This document shows, piece by piece, positions 45,090 to 53,804 of a DNA stretch of 64,000 nucleotides (the first letter of the stretch is position 1; each line of letters begins with the position of its first letter). Origin of the DNA: Polluticoccus soli (lineage in GTDB: Bacteria > Bacteroidota > Bacteroidia > Chitinophagales > Chitinophagaceae). The stretch spans positions 868,001 to 932,000 of the forward strand of contig NZ_JARJHT010000001.1 of assembly GCF_029269745.1 (NCBI RefSeq). Direction: 5' to 3'. The notes under the pieces were generated by a model that saw nothing but the letters and a program-made list of their open reading frames with translations, searched no databases and was not told the DNA's origin. The position numbers and the translations under genes are program-made.

Positions 45090-45752
45090 CTACATGTTAA
45101 TGTAGTTCATCAATGATTTATAACGATCCATGATATCGTCCTTATGTGCGTGCTCGCCAAATACCTCTTTTACGGTGTATTTGTAACGCTCGAATGAGGC
45201 GGCTATCGCATCCAGGTTCGATTGATTGGTCTTTATGGTTATCTCCAGCTTTTGCGTAGCCCTGTTGGTATGCAGCTGCGTGCTGGTGATGAATACATCT
45301 TCATTCTCGCAGATGCGGGCTATTTCGGTAAGACTATAATTGCGTGGATCTATTTCCAGCACTATGATACCGCCAGGGCTGTCCAGTCCGGCATTCTCAG
45401 TAATGTACCTCAGGAGCTCATCACGAGTAATGGCACCGAGGTATTTATTCTCATTGTCAACCACCGGAACAATGCTGAGATTTTGGGAGTGGGCCAGGCG
45501 GAGCGCTTCGTAAGGGTGGCCACTGGCGAATACTGCCGGGCGGAAATTGTGAAACTCTGCTTTACCAAGGGGTTTCTCAGGGTCATCCCAGTCCAGCACA
45601 TCATTTTCATTAACGAGGGTCACATACTGGTCTTCTGAGATAAGCGGGAGCTGGCTGAGGTTGTTCTCCTCCATCAGGAACAAGGCGCGGTTGCCCGTAT
45701 CCGTCGGGAGCAGGGTAGGAACTATAGGCGATATTAGTTGTTCTATGACCAT
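45090..45752 (-). CDS. CBS-domain protein
   Basis: A 220-residue protein. Two CBS motifs fill residues 1-130 (SPIVPTLLPTDTGNRALFLM; NLSIVPVVDNENKYLGAITRDEL). The C-terminal part (GGIIVLEIDPRNYSLTEIARICE) resembles an ACT-like domain. CBS pairs bind adenine nucleotides and sense energy state. It is probably co-transcribed with the DUF3109 gene. The partner regulated is not evident here. Confidence 0.8.
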   Translation of the reverse strand: MVIEQLISPIVPTLLPTDTGNRALFLMEENNLSQLPLISEDQYVTLVNENDVLDWDDPEKPLGKAEFHNFRPAVFASGHPYEALRLAHSQNLSIVPVVDNENKYLGAITRDELLRYITENAGLDSPGGIIVLEIDPRNYSLTEIARICENEDVFITSTQLHTNRATQKLEITIKTNQSNLDAIAASFERYKYTVKEVFGEHAHKDDIMDRYKSLMNYINM

Positions 45753-45860
45753 TTGTCTTTCACGTTTTCAGCCGCTCTATACATATAGACAATACAAAAC
45801 TTGAACCAGTTTAATCCCGGAACACATTTCAACAGAAAAATGACAAAATTTCGAGAAATT

Positions 45861-46622
45861 TTATCCTTTGTGCTTATCCAGAAATTGGTCGAGGATCTTA
45901 TTGAATTCATCGGGCACTTCCATCATAGCTGCGTGTCCGCATTTGTCGATCCAGTGCAATTCTGAATTCGGGATCAGCGATTTGAATTCCTCAGCTACCA
46001 TCGGAGGGGTGACCGTGTCATTTTTTCCCCATATGAGGCAGGTAGGAACTTTGATCTGCTTCAGTTCATCGCCGAGATTGTGACGAATAGCTGATTTAGC
46101 CAAAGCTATGACTTTTATCGCTTTCAGCCTATTATTTACGATTGAATAGACCTCATCCACCAGCTCTTTATTGGCCGTCTTCGGATCGTAAAAGGTGAGC
46201 TCTGTCTTCTTCTTGATGAACTCGTAATCGCCGCGTTTAGGATATGTTTCGCCCATACCGTTCTCGTACAGACCCGAGCTGCCGGTAAGGATGATGGATT
46301 TTACTTTATGTTGCTCCTTCAAGGTATACACCAGGCCTATGTGCCCACCCAGCGAGTTGCCCAATAGGTGCACATGGTTCAGGTCCATAGCCTCAATAAA
46401 CTTCTGCACATATTTGGCAAGGCCGTTCACCGAAGTGTCGAGCACCGAAAGGTCGTACAGGGGCAACATGGGGATGATAACCCTGTGTGTAGCCTTAAAA
46501 TGATCTACCAGCGGGGTGAAATTGCTAAGTGCGCCAAACAAGCCATGCAACAGGACGAGTGGCTCTCCCTCACCCTCCTCTACAAACTTAAATTTGCCTA
46601 AGTGTTTGATCTCGTATTGCAT
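45861..46622 (-). CDS. Alpha/beta hydrolase
   Basis: A 253-residue protein of the alpha/beta hydrolase fold. The oxyanion motif is VLLHGLFGALSNF, the nucleophile elbow LLGNSLGGHIGL (Ser), the acid in WGKNDTVTPP and the His in KCGHAAMMEVPDEF. The closest style is the MhpC/BioH-like family; the substrate is unknown. Stand-alone gene, divergent from ispG. Confidence 0.85.
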   Translation of the reverse strand: MQYEIKHLGKFKFVEEGEGEPLVLLHGLFGALSNFTPLVDHFKATHRVIIPMLPLYDLSVLDTSVNGLAKYVQKFIEAMDLNHVHLLGNSLGGHIGLVYTLKEQHKVKSIILTGSSGLYENGMGETYPKRGDYEFIKKKTELTFYDPKTANKELVDEVYSIVNNRLKAIKVIALAKSAIRHNLGDELKQIKVPTCLIWGKNDTVTPPMVAEEFKSLIPNSELHWIDKCGHAAMMEVPDEFNKILDQFLDKHKG

Positions 46623-46761
46623 CAGGCGATAATATCAATGGGCCAAAAATAGTAACGTTTCAGGTAAAATCATAGATTTTTTGACACATAACAATTTGTT
46701 TTCACGGGGACGAAGCCGCCTCAACGGCGATTTTTCACATTTTTACATGGCAGTATTAGCC

Positions 46762-46769
46762 TAAATTTG
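46762..46769 (+). promoter_or_regulatory. -7 element before ispG
   Basis: TAAATTTG, exact TAnnTTTG, ends 19 nt before the ATG. The -33 region is T-rich but lacks TTTG at the usual spacing. Confidence 0.5.
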
Positions 46770-46788
46770 CCCTGCATTCCAAAGCATT

Positions 46789-48801
46789 ATGCTGCAGCAA
46801 TATTGCCCCTCTCTTACTGACTACCGCCGGCTTCAGACCCGCGAAGTGAAAATTGGCGACCTGTTACTTGGCAACGGTAACCCCATCCGCATACAGACCA
46901 TGACCACCACCGACACGATGGACACGGAAGCCACGGTGGCCCAGTGTGTGCGCTGTATAGAGGCGGGAGCAGAGCTCGTCCGTATTACAGCACCTAGCAA
47001 AAAAGAGGCGGAAAACCTGCTGCACATTAAAAACCAGTTGCGGGCAATGGGCTATACCACCCCACTGGTGGCTGATATCCACTTTACACCCAACGCTGCA
47101 GAGATAGCCGCACGCATTATTGAAAAAGTGCGCGTGAATCCGGGTAATTACGTTGACAAGAAGAAATTTGACCTGATAGATTATACCGATTCGGAATACA
47201 ATGCTGAGATCGAGCGCATCCACGAACGATTTACCCCGCTGGTGCGCATCTGTAAGGAATACGGTACGGCAATGCGAATTGGTACCAACCACGGTTCGCT
47301 GAGCGACCGCATCATGAGCCGTTATGGCGACACTCCGATCGGCATGGTGGAAAGCGCTATGGAATTCCTTCGCATAGCACGAGGCGAAAGCTACCACCAG
47401 ATCATACTTAGTATGAAATCGAGTAACCCACAGGTGATGGTGCAAGCTTATCGACTGCTTATCCAAAAAATGGATGAAGAGTTTGGCGAATGTTACCCGT
47501 TGCACCTTGGCGTAACAGAGGCAGGCGATGGTGAAGATGGTCGTATCAAGAGCGCGATAGGCATTGGCACTTTGCTGGAAGACGGCATTGGCGATACCAT
47601 CAGGGTATCGTTAACTGAGGATCCTGAATTCGAGATACCTGTATGCCGCGACATCGTAAGTCGTTATGCTGACCGAGCGCAACATCAACCGGTAGCTGAG
47701 TTGACTGAGCAAGAAAAAATACAACTGCCTTATAGCCCATTCAGCTACAAGCGCCGTGAAACAGTAGCAGTTGATAAAATAGGCGGACATAATGTGCCTA
47801 TTGTTGTAGCCGATTATAAAGAGGAAGAAACGATTACGGCAACGTCGCTGGAAGCTATCGGTTACCGTTATGATATAGCCAGCGATAAATGGAACATCGG
47901 TGATGCCGCGGCGGATTATGTATACACAGGCAATCGATTGCTGGATTTTGCACTACCCGGTACGTTGCAAGTGTTGTGCGACGCTCAAGCATGGCAAGGT
48001 GCGGAAGACAAAACAAAATACCATCCGGTCTTCCAACTCGAAGAATACCTGAATACCACGGATGTTAAAGGACTGCATTTTGTAGTTATAGATGCGCACC
48101 AACACTGGAAAGACATAGATGCATTAGTCGCTAAAACGCAACAAAACAACAACCTTGTTTTGTGCGTAGAAAGCACCAATACACACACTATGCCTTCTAT
48201 TCGCAGGTTTATGATAGAGCTTATGCAACGCGGTGTGAAATGCCCTGTTGTATTTTGCGTAGAGAACCGCAATAAGACGCTTGATGAACAGCTGATAGAT
48301 TTCGCTACCAACTCTGGCGGATTATTGCTGGATGGCTTTGGTGATGGCGGTTGGTTATGGAATCATACACAGCACGTGAGCAATGAAAAGATCACCGGCC
48401 GCACTTACCTCGAAGTAAAGAACAACCACCAGTTCCTGAATAATACTGCATTCTCTATTCTGCAGGCAACCCGTACGCGCATCAGCAAGACAGAATACAT
48501 CAGCTGTCCTAGTTGTGGACGTACGCTATTCGACTTGCAGGAAACTACTTCAAAAATTCGCAACGCTACCAACCACCTGAAAGGTGTGAAGATCGCGATC
48601 ATGGGTTGCATCGTGAATGGTCCCGGCGAAATGGCTGACGCTGACTTTGGTTATGTCGGCAGCGGACCTGGTAAGATCACGTTATACAAAGGCAAGGAAG
48701 TGGTGAAACGTAACGTGCCCAGCGAGATAGCTGTGAACGAACTGATAGAATTGCTGAAAGAGAACGACGCGTGGGTAGAACCACCTGCTGTTATGGCTTA
48801 A
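46789..48801 (+). CDS. ispG: 4-hydroxy-3-methylbut-2-en-1-yl diphosphate synthase, large form
   Basis: A 670-residue IspG, compared with about 370 in E. coli. The N-terminal TIM barrel is clear (VKIGDLLLGNGNPIRIQTMTT region; PLVADIHFTPNAAEIAA). The C-terminal 4Fe-4S domain has CPSCGRTLFDLQ and GCIVNGPGEMADADFGYVG. Between them, from about residue 290 to 545, is the extra domain (A*) known from plants, Chlamydiae and Bacteroidota. The enzyme reduces MEcPP to HMBPP in the MEP isoprenoid pathway. Its end overlaps the convergent O-antigen ligase-like gene by 11 nt. Confidence 0.97.
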   Translation: MLQQYCPSLTDYRRLQTREVKIGDLLLGNGNPIRIQTMTTTDTMDTEATVAQCVRCIEAGAELVRITAPSKKEAENLLHIKNQLRAMGYTTPLVADIHFTPNAAEIAARIIEKVRVNPGNYVDKKKFDLIDYTDSEYNAEIERIHERFTPLVRICKEYGTAMRIGTNHGSLSDRIMSRYGDTPIGMVESAMEFLRIARGESYHQIILSMKSSNPQVMVQAYRLLIQKMDEEFGECYPLHLGVTEAGDGEDGRIKSAIGIGTLLEDGIGDTIRVSLTEDPEFEIPVCRDIVSRYADRAQHQPVAELTEQEKIQLPYSPFSYKRRETVAVDKIGGHNVPIVVADYKEEETITATSLEAIGYRYDIASDKWNIGDAAADYVYTGNRLLDFALPGTLQVLCDAQAWQGAEDKTKYHPVFQLEEYLNTTDVKGLHFVVIDAHQHWKDIDALVAKTQQNNNLVLCVESTNTHTMPSIRRFMIELMQRGVKCPVVFCVENRNKTLDEQLIDFATNSGGLLLDGFGDGGWLWNHTQHVSNEKITGRTYLEVKNNHQFLNNTAFSILQATRTRISKTEYISCPSCGRTLFDLQETTSKIRNATNHLKGVKIAIMGCIVNGPGEMADADFGYVGSGPGKITLYKGKEVVKRNVPSEIAVNELIELLKENDAWVEPPAVMA

Positions 48802-50263
48802 TTACAGCCTGCTCTTCATCGATGCCCTGTTCAAGTTGTCGGCTCTTGTGGTCGAGAATCACAAGCAGGGCGATTCCTAGATAGAAGACAGTGCCCACCT
48901 TGTGGCTTTCCAGCAGCTCTGAGAAAAAGTTGTTGATGAAGCCTGCTGCAAACATCATGATAAGGCCCAGCGTTACCTTTTTATAGAACCGGTCTTTGAA
49001 GCGGTGATACGTTCGCTGTCCTACCGCAAACACCACCACCACAAAAATGGCGTAGAGTATCATACCCGGATACCCCTGTTCCACCAACATGTACAGATAG
49101 TAGTTGTGCGTGGTAGAATGTTCGTCGTTACGGCTCACATAAGTTTTGAATGAAGAAACCGCGTAAGGCTTGTAGTAATAATAGAATGCGTTAGGTCCGT
49201 AACCTGTCACCGGTTCTTCCTTACTCATACGCACCGCAGCTATCCAGCGATACACACGTTCCATTGAAGACATATCGCGGCCCTGGATGGTGGCGATGAT
49301 GTGGTCTTCAAATTTGTTGTGCATGAAGGTCTTCTGGAAGTTGGGACGGAAATTGAGGAAGTGATTATCGCGCACCACAAATACCATCAATACTGCCAGG
49401 CAGCCATAAAACAACGGCATAACAATATTCACCAGGCGCAGCCTCACCATAATACTAATACCTATAGCGAACACAACCGCCACCATAGCCGCGCGGGCAA
49501 AGGTCAGGTAGAGTACGGGCAGGAAGAAAATGATCAGGAATAGTACCGTAAGGCGCATCAGCCAGGTGGTACCGCGTGTCAGCGGGAAGGCGATCCACAA
49601 TAAGCAGAACACCATTGACAGTATCGTTGAGTAGTCAACGTGGTTGGTATATATCTCAGAGATTGCTTTCTCGATCTTACGGAAGGAGAAACCCAGCATA
49701 GCATGCCTGATAAGGATGATGACCATTGTAATGAACAGTGGTACCAGCAATACTATAAAAGCTTTCTTGAAGTCTTTTTTCTCTTTGAAAATAAATACCG
49801 GCAGTACGAAGAACGAAACAAGGAACCATGTTTTGGCGGCCATGAATTTCACCGAAAGCATGGTCTCTTTTGAGTAGATCACACAGACGATCATCCAGAG
49901 ATATTGCAGCACTACGATCATTACGATCGGATTCTTCCACCACCAGGCAGGCAGTATATTAGGCTGCTTTGCCCAGAGTATCATGAACACTAACAGCAAG
50001 AGCCACATGATCGGCTCATCGGGCACAGAAGTAGAAAGAGTATCACCCAGAAAGTTAAGCTCGATAGAACCCGGTATACTGAACAAAAGGAACCAGAAAG
50101 CCAGCTTCCAGTTGAGTCCTGTCATCAATACGAACAGGAACACAAATGGCGTAACCAGCAACAGTGGTTCACTCAAAAAGCTGGCAAGAGCTACCAGCAT
50201 CAGCAGTATGCCGATGCCGATACCCTTTTCCCATTTATTCAGTTGAATACCTTGTGGCTGCAT
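48791..50263 (-). CDS. O-antigen ligase / polymerase-like membrane protein
   Basis: From ATG 50263 (MQPQGIQLNKWEKGIG) the protein has 490 residues and about 11-12 hydrophobic segments. The large periplasmic loop near residues 320-410 has GYGPNAFYYYYKPY and DEHSTTHNYYLYMLVEQGYPG, the H-N-x-x-L pattern of the Wzy/WaaL family. It probably joins or polymerises surface polysaccharide. The start codon overlaps the stop of the Wzz-like gene (TAATG). This coupling supports a joint role in polysaccharide assembly. Confidence 0.82.
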   Translation of the reverse strand: MQPQGIQLNKWEKGIGIGILLMLVALASFLSEPLLLVTPFVFLFVLMTGLNWKLAFWFLLFSIPGSIELNFLGDTLSTSVPDEPIMWLLLLVFMILWAKQPNILPAWWWKNPIVMIVVLQYLWMIVCVIYSKETMLSVKFMAAKTWFLVSFFVLPVFIFKEKKDFKKAFIVLLVPLFITMVIILIRHAMLGFSFRKIEKAISEIYTNHVDYSTILSMVFCLLWIAFPLTRGTTWLMRLTVLFLIIFFLPVLYLTFARAAMVAVVFAIGISIMVRLRLVNIVMPLFYGCLAVLMVFVVRDNHFLNFRPNFQKTFMHNKFEDHIIATIQGRDMSSMERVYRWIAAVRMSKEEPVTGYGPNAFYYYYKPYAVSSFKTYVSRNDEHSTTHNYYLYMLVEQGYPGMILYAIFVVVVFAVGQRTYHRFKDRFYKKVTLGLIMMFAAGFINNFFSELLESHKVGTVFYLGIALLVILDHKSRQLEQGIDEEQAVIKP

Positions 50264-51225
50264 TAGCGCTGTACAGAAATTAATATCCTGTAATAGGTCA
50301 TCAGCAATATGTACAGAGTGGCAAAGAAGAAGCCAAGCAATGCACAACCAATAACCGTCAATATCAGGCCGAGTCCCTCAGGATCGGTAGGTGGAGTGGC
50401 TGCGTTGGTTACCTGTATAAATTTGATCTCGCCATCTTTGGTACCGGTAGAGAACTCGTTCAGCAGGCTCACGTATTTAGCACGGTCTATTACCAGTTGA
50501 TCTTTGATAGAAGAGATATTTTGCACCTGCTCTACACCAAAGCCGTTTGACGCGCCACCTACGCTGCCGCCAACAGTGGCACGCGTTGGGCTAACAATAT
50601 CATAGATGTGGTACTTGTCTCTCAGGCCACCGAGAGTATCAGTCAAAGCAGAAATGGAACTGTCCATTTCGTTGATCTTATCCTGGATAGAATTGTAAGC
50701 GTAACCCTTGATGGTGTTATAATACTGGCGGTACGTTTCTTCCGTCACACGAATGTGCTCATTCAGGATGTCGGCAGCACGCTTAGGATCTGTATCTGTG
50801 TACTGCAGCATCAGGTGCCTGTACTCAGAACGTTTGATCTTGAAACGTTTTTCGTACATGCCTTTCAGCTTTCCGCGATCGCCTGCATCGTTCATATTGA
50901 TGTTGTAGGCAGCAGCGAGATTCAGGTTTTGGATCACCTTATCGCGCACCAGGTCAGATTCTGCAGTAACGATGATCTTATCTATATCATCATCACCCGC
51001 AAAGAAGTCAACAAAGTGCATATCGTGCGAGCGGAAAAGATAGTTCCTATCTGCATACAGTGGGTTCGACAGGAAGAACTCTGCTTCAGCCTTGTATTTG
51101 TTTTTGCGTACAAAGGTGAACAGGACACCAACGAGGACGGTAAGAAAGGTAACGATAAGAATGAACTTACGGCGCTGCCTGATCGTTTGCGTGATGTCCA
51201 CCAGGTCGAAACGAGGGGTAGTCAT
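50263..51225 (-). CDS. Wzz-type chain-length determinant protein
   Basis: A 320-residue protein with two membrane segments: one near residues 20-38 (KFILIVTFLTVLVGVLFTF) and one near 290-310 (LGLILTVIGCALLGFFFATLY), the latter preceded by the Pro-rich TNAATPPTDPEG. This is the polysaccharide co-polymerase plan. The periplasmic part between them is helical. It overlaps the O-antigen ligase-like gene by 1 nt and lies 68 nt downstream of prfA. Confidence 0.85.
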   Translation of the reverse strand: MTTPRFDLVDITQTIRQRRKFILIVTFLTVLVGVLFTFVRKNKYKAEAEFFLSNPLYADRNYLFRSHDMHFVDFFAGDDDIDKIIVTAESDLVRDKVIQNLNLAAAYNINMNDAGDRGKLKGMYEKRFKIKRSEYRHLMLQYTDTDPKRAADILNEHIRVTEETYRQYYNTIKGYAYNSIQDKINEMDSSISALTDTLGGLRDKYHIYDIVSPTRATVGGSVGGASNGFGVEQVQNISSIKDQLVIDRAKYVSLLNEFSTGTKDGEIKFIQVTNAATPPTDPEGLGLILTVIGCALLGFFFATLYILLMTYYRILISVQR

Positions 51226-51293
51226 TGTTTCTGTTATGTGTGTTTTAAAGATTTAAACTTAGCTATTTTACCTGCACAAAGCGGGCCAAAATC

Positions 51294-52379
51294 CTATATC
51301 ACTGTCTCCCCTGCCTGCATTTTCTCTGCGTTCTCCGCAAATTGCAGCGCTTCTATCGTCTCCTGGATATTGCCGTTCATAAAGTCGTCAAGGTTGTACA
51401 TGGTGAGGTTGATGCGGTGATCTGTAACACGTCCCTGCGGATAGTTATAGGTACGTATCTTGGCCGACCTGTCGCCGGTGCTTACAAGGCTTTTCCTGCG
51501 ACGCGATATTTCTTCTTCCTGCTTGCGCACTTGCTCTTCATATAACTTAGAACGCATCATAGCCGTGGCCTTTTCGCGGTTGCCCAACTGCGTACGTTCT
51601 GTCTGGCAGGTGATCACTGTACCTGTTGGCACGTGGGTCAGGATAACTTTGGTTTCCACTTTGTTCACGTTCTGTCCACCCGCACCACCGCTTCGTGCGG
51701 TTTCCATTTTCAGGTCGCTTTCTTTCAGTTCAAAGTCGATCTCTTCGGCTTCAGGCATTACAGCTACTGTTGCAGCCGAAGTGTGCACACGGCCACTGGC
51801 TTCAGTTGCTGGCACACGTTGTACGCGGTGTACACCGCTCTCAAATTTCAACGTACCATAAACATCTTCACCTAACACTTCCAGTTGCACCTCTTTATAG
51901 CCACCAACGGTGCCCTCTGTTTCGGTAAGGACTGATACCTTCCAGCCCCTGCGTTCGCAATAGCGCAGGTACATACGCATCAGCTCACCGGCAAAAAGGC
52001 TTGCTTCGTCACCGCCGGTACCGGCACGTATCTCGAGGATTGCATTCTTCTCATCTTGTGGATCTTTAGGTATGAGCAGTTGCTTTAGCTCACCTTCCAG
52101 CTTTTCCTTCTCCTGCTCCAGGTCTTCCATATCATCTTTGGCCATGCTGCGCAAGTCTTCGTCACTCTCAGTTGCCAACACCTCTTTGGCGAATTCTATA
52201 TTCTCAATTGCTGTCCTGTACTTTTTGTACACGTCAACAATGCTTTCTAGCTTGCGGTATTCACGGCTGATCTGCGAGAACTTTTTGTTATCGTTCACGA
52301 TCTCCGGGTTGGTGAGCGCAATGCCCATGTCGTCGAATCTCGCTTTTATCGCTTCCAGCTTTTCTATTACAGAACTCAT
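51294..52379 (-). CDS. prfA: Peptide chain release factor 1
   Basis: A 361-residue RF1. The GGQ motif is [16 protein letters not shown] (ribosomal hydrolysis), and the anticodon-like region has [19 protein letters not shown]. The PxT element of RF1, which reads UAA and UAG, is consistent with VQRVPATE in this spacing. A programmed frameshift as in prfB is absent. First gene of a possible transcript with the Wzz and O-antigen ligase-like genes. Confidence 0.96.
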   Translation of the reverse strand: MSSVIEKLEAIKARFDDMGIALTNPEIVNDNKKFSQISREYRKLESIVDVYKKYRTAIENIEFAKEVLATESDEDLRSMAKDDMEDLEQEKEKLEGELKQLLIPKDPQDEKNAILEIRAGTGGDEASLFAGELMRMYLRYCERRGWKVSVLTETEGTVGGYKEVQLEVLGEDVYGTLKFESGVHRVQRVPATEASGRVHTSAATVAVMPEAEEIDFELKESDLKMETARSGGAGGQNVNKVETKVILTHVPTGTVITCQTERTQLGNREKATAMMRSKLYEEQVRKQEEEISRRRKSLVSTGDRSAKIRTYNYPQGRVTDHRINLTMYNLDDFMNGNIQETIEALQFAENAEKMQAGETVI

Positions 52380-52519
52380 TAAATTGAAATAATTTGGCCC
52401 AAATTACGGGTGTGCGAAGTTAAAGATTATCCCGCGGAATCATAAGTGGCATCCTGTAAAATCACAGAATAATAAGAGATTAACGCCCAAAACCTTATTT
52501 TATTCAATATCATTGCCGA

Positions 52520-53761
52520 ATGTTGAAAAATATTGCAGCCCTGGGGCTGTTCTTTGCTCAAACATACCTGGTACTGGAAGGCGAATACTTATTTGGTAGA
52601 GCCGAGAATCCTTTTGTGCTATTTGCAGTATCGCTGGCCATACCCATATATTTCTTCAGAATACATTTATCAACCCCACAGCAGATCGGGCAGCCATCGC
52701 GGCTGCGCTGGACTGGCATTGCACTGGGCATGCTCTCTTTCCTGGTTTGCTTCTGGGGGCTTCGCCGACTGTTCTGGGATCTACCCGACCCGGCCCATTG
52801 GTCGGATGTGATACCGCAGATAGATGCGCTATACACAAGATTTGCCCGGGGCGAATTTCCCTATAAGACCTTGCAGCAGTTCCTCTGGTATCCTTATCCA
52901 GTGTACATGCCTATGCACTGGCTGCCTCTGTGGATCACTTATGCGCTAAATATAGACGTGCGCTGGGCGGGCGTGTTTTTGATGGTGTTGGCTGGAGGTG
53001 TTTATGGTTGGAGCGCATGGGGATATAACAACAGTGTAGTAAAAAAGGTATTGGTCGTATTATTGCCCTCTGTGGTTGTATGGGCCTTCCTGGTATGGGG
53101 ACGCTTTGACCTGGGCGTATCTTACGAAACAACCATTGCTGCCTATTACCTGGTGCTAGCCGTGGGACTCAACAGTAAAAACCTCGTTATTACCACCATC
53201 GGCATCATACTTTGCCTGCTGTCGCGATACACAATGGTGTTCTGGTTGCCGCTTTTCCTGCTGTTGCTGTTGATGAACGCGCCGATCAAAAAGAACCTAA
53301 TTGTCTGGCTCAGCATACTGCTGTCGATCGTGTTCGTTTACATCATTCCATTTTACGCCAAAGACCCTAAAATACTGGTAAATGGCCTCACTTACCATAA
53401 TGAGTGCGCTGTTGGCGAATGGGTTGGATTTGGCAACCCGCCTTTTTCAGCCACCTTCGTGTCGGGAATTTATTTCGGCGAATACCTGCGCAGCATCTTT
53501 AGCGGAGATATGGAGCACCGAGTGTTCCAGGCACGCATTCTGCAGGCATTACTTATGATCGGGCTCGTGATAACCGGACTAGTACTTCATAAAAAATGGA
53601 AACATAAGCTGGACATCTATGATATAAGCTTGCCCATGCTGTATGTGTTTCTATTATTCTTCTTCATGTTTGGCGTGCTTACGTACACTTATTATTACTT
53701 CCCGTTGTTGATGATATCGGGCTTACTGTGTGGAAGGATCATGCTGGCAGGTAAAAAATAA
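52520..53761 (+). CDS. Multi-spanning membrane protein, GT-C glycosyltransferase-like
   Basis: A 413-residue protein with about ten hydrophobic segments. After the second segment is a loop with SDVIPQIDALYTRFARGEFPY; such an acidic residue in the first periplasmic loop is typical of GT-C (GT87/ArnT-like) transferases. The later region has several predicted helices and a loop with YHNECAVGEWVGFGNPPFS. I infer a lipid-linked sugar transferase or related envelope enzyme. Divergent from prfA and next to the polysaccharide genes, which fits. Confidence 0.55.
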   Translation: MLKNIAALGLFFAQTYLVLEGEYLFGRAENPFVLFAVSLAIPIYFFRIHLSTPQQIGQPSRLRWTGIALGMLSFLVCFWGLRRLFWDLPDPAHWSDVIPQIDALYTRFARGEFPYKTLQQFLWYPYPVYMPMHWLPLWITYALNIDVRWAGVFLMVLAGGVYGWSAWGYNNSVVKKVLVVLLPSVVVWAFLVWGRFDLGVSYETTIAAYYLVLAVGLNSKNLVITTIGIILCLLSRYTMVFWLPLFLLLLLMNAPIKKNLIVWLSILLSIVFVYIIPFYAKDPKILVNGLTYHNECAVGEWVGFGNPPFSATFVSGIYFGEYLRSIFSGDMEHRVFQARILQALLMIGLVITGLVLHKKWKHKLDIYDISLPMLYVFLLFFFMFGVLTYTYYYFPLLMISGLLCGRIMLAGKK

Positions 53762-53784
53762 AGCCTGCCGTTTCCGGCAGGCTT
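53761..53784 (-). terminator. Terminator of rimP-nusA-infB, bidirectional
   Basis: AAGCCTGCCG pairs with CGGCAGGCTT around a 4-nt loop. On the minus strand it is followed by TTATTTTTT. It directly adjoins the stop of the convergent GT-C-like gene. Confidence 0.9.
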
Positions 53785-53804
53785 ATTATAATTAAGTCCA
53801 GTTA

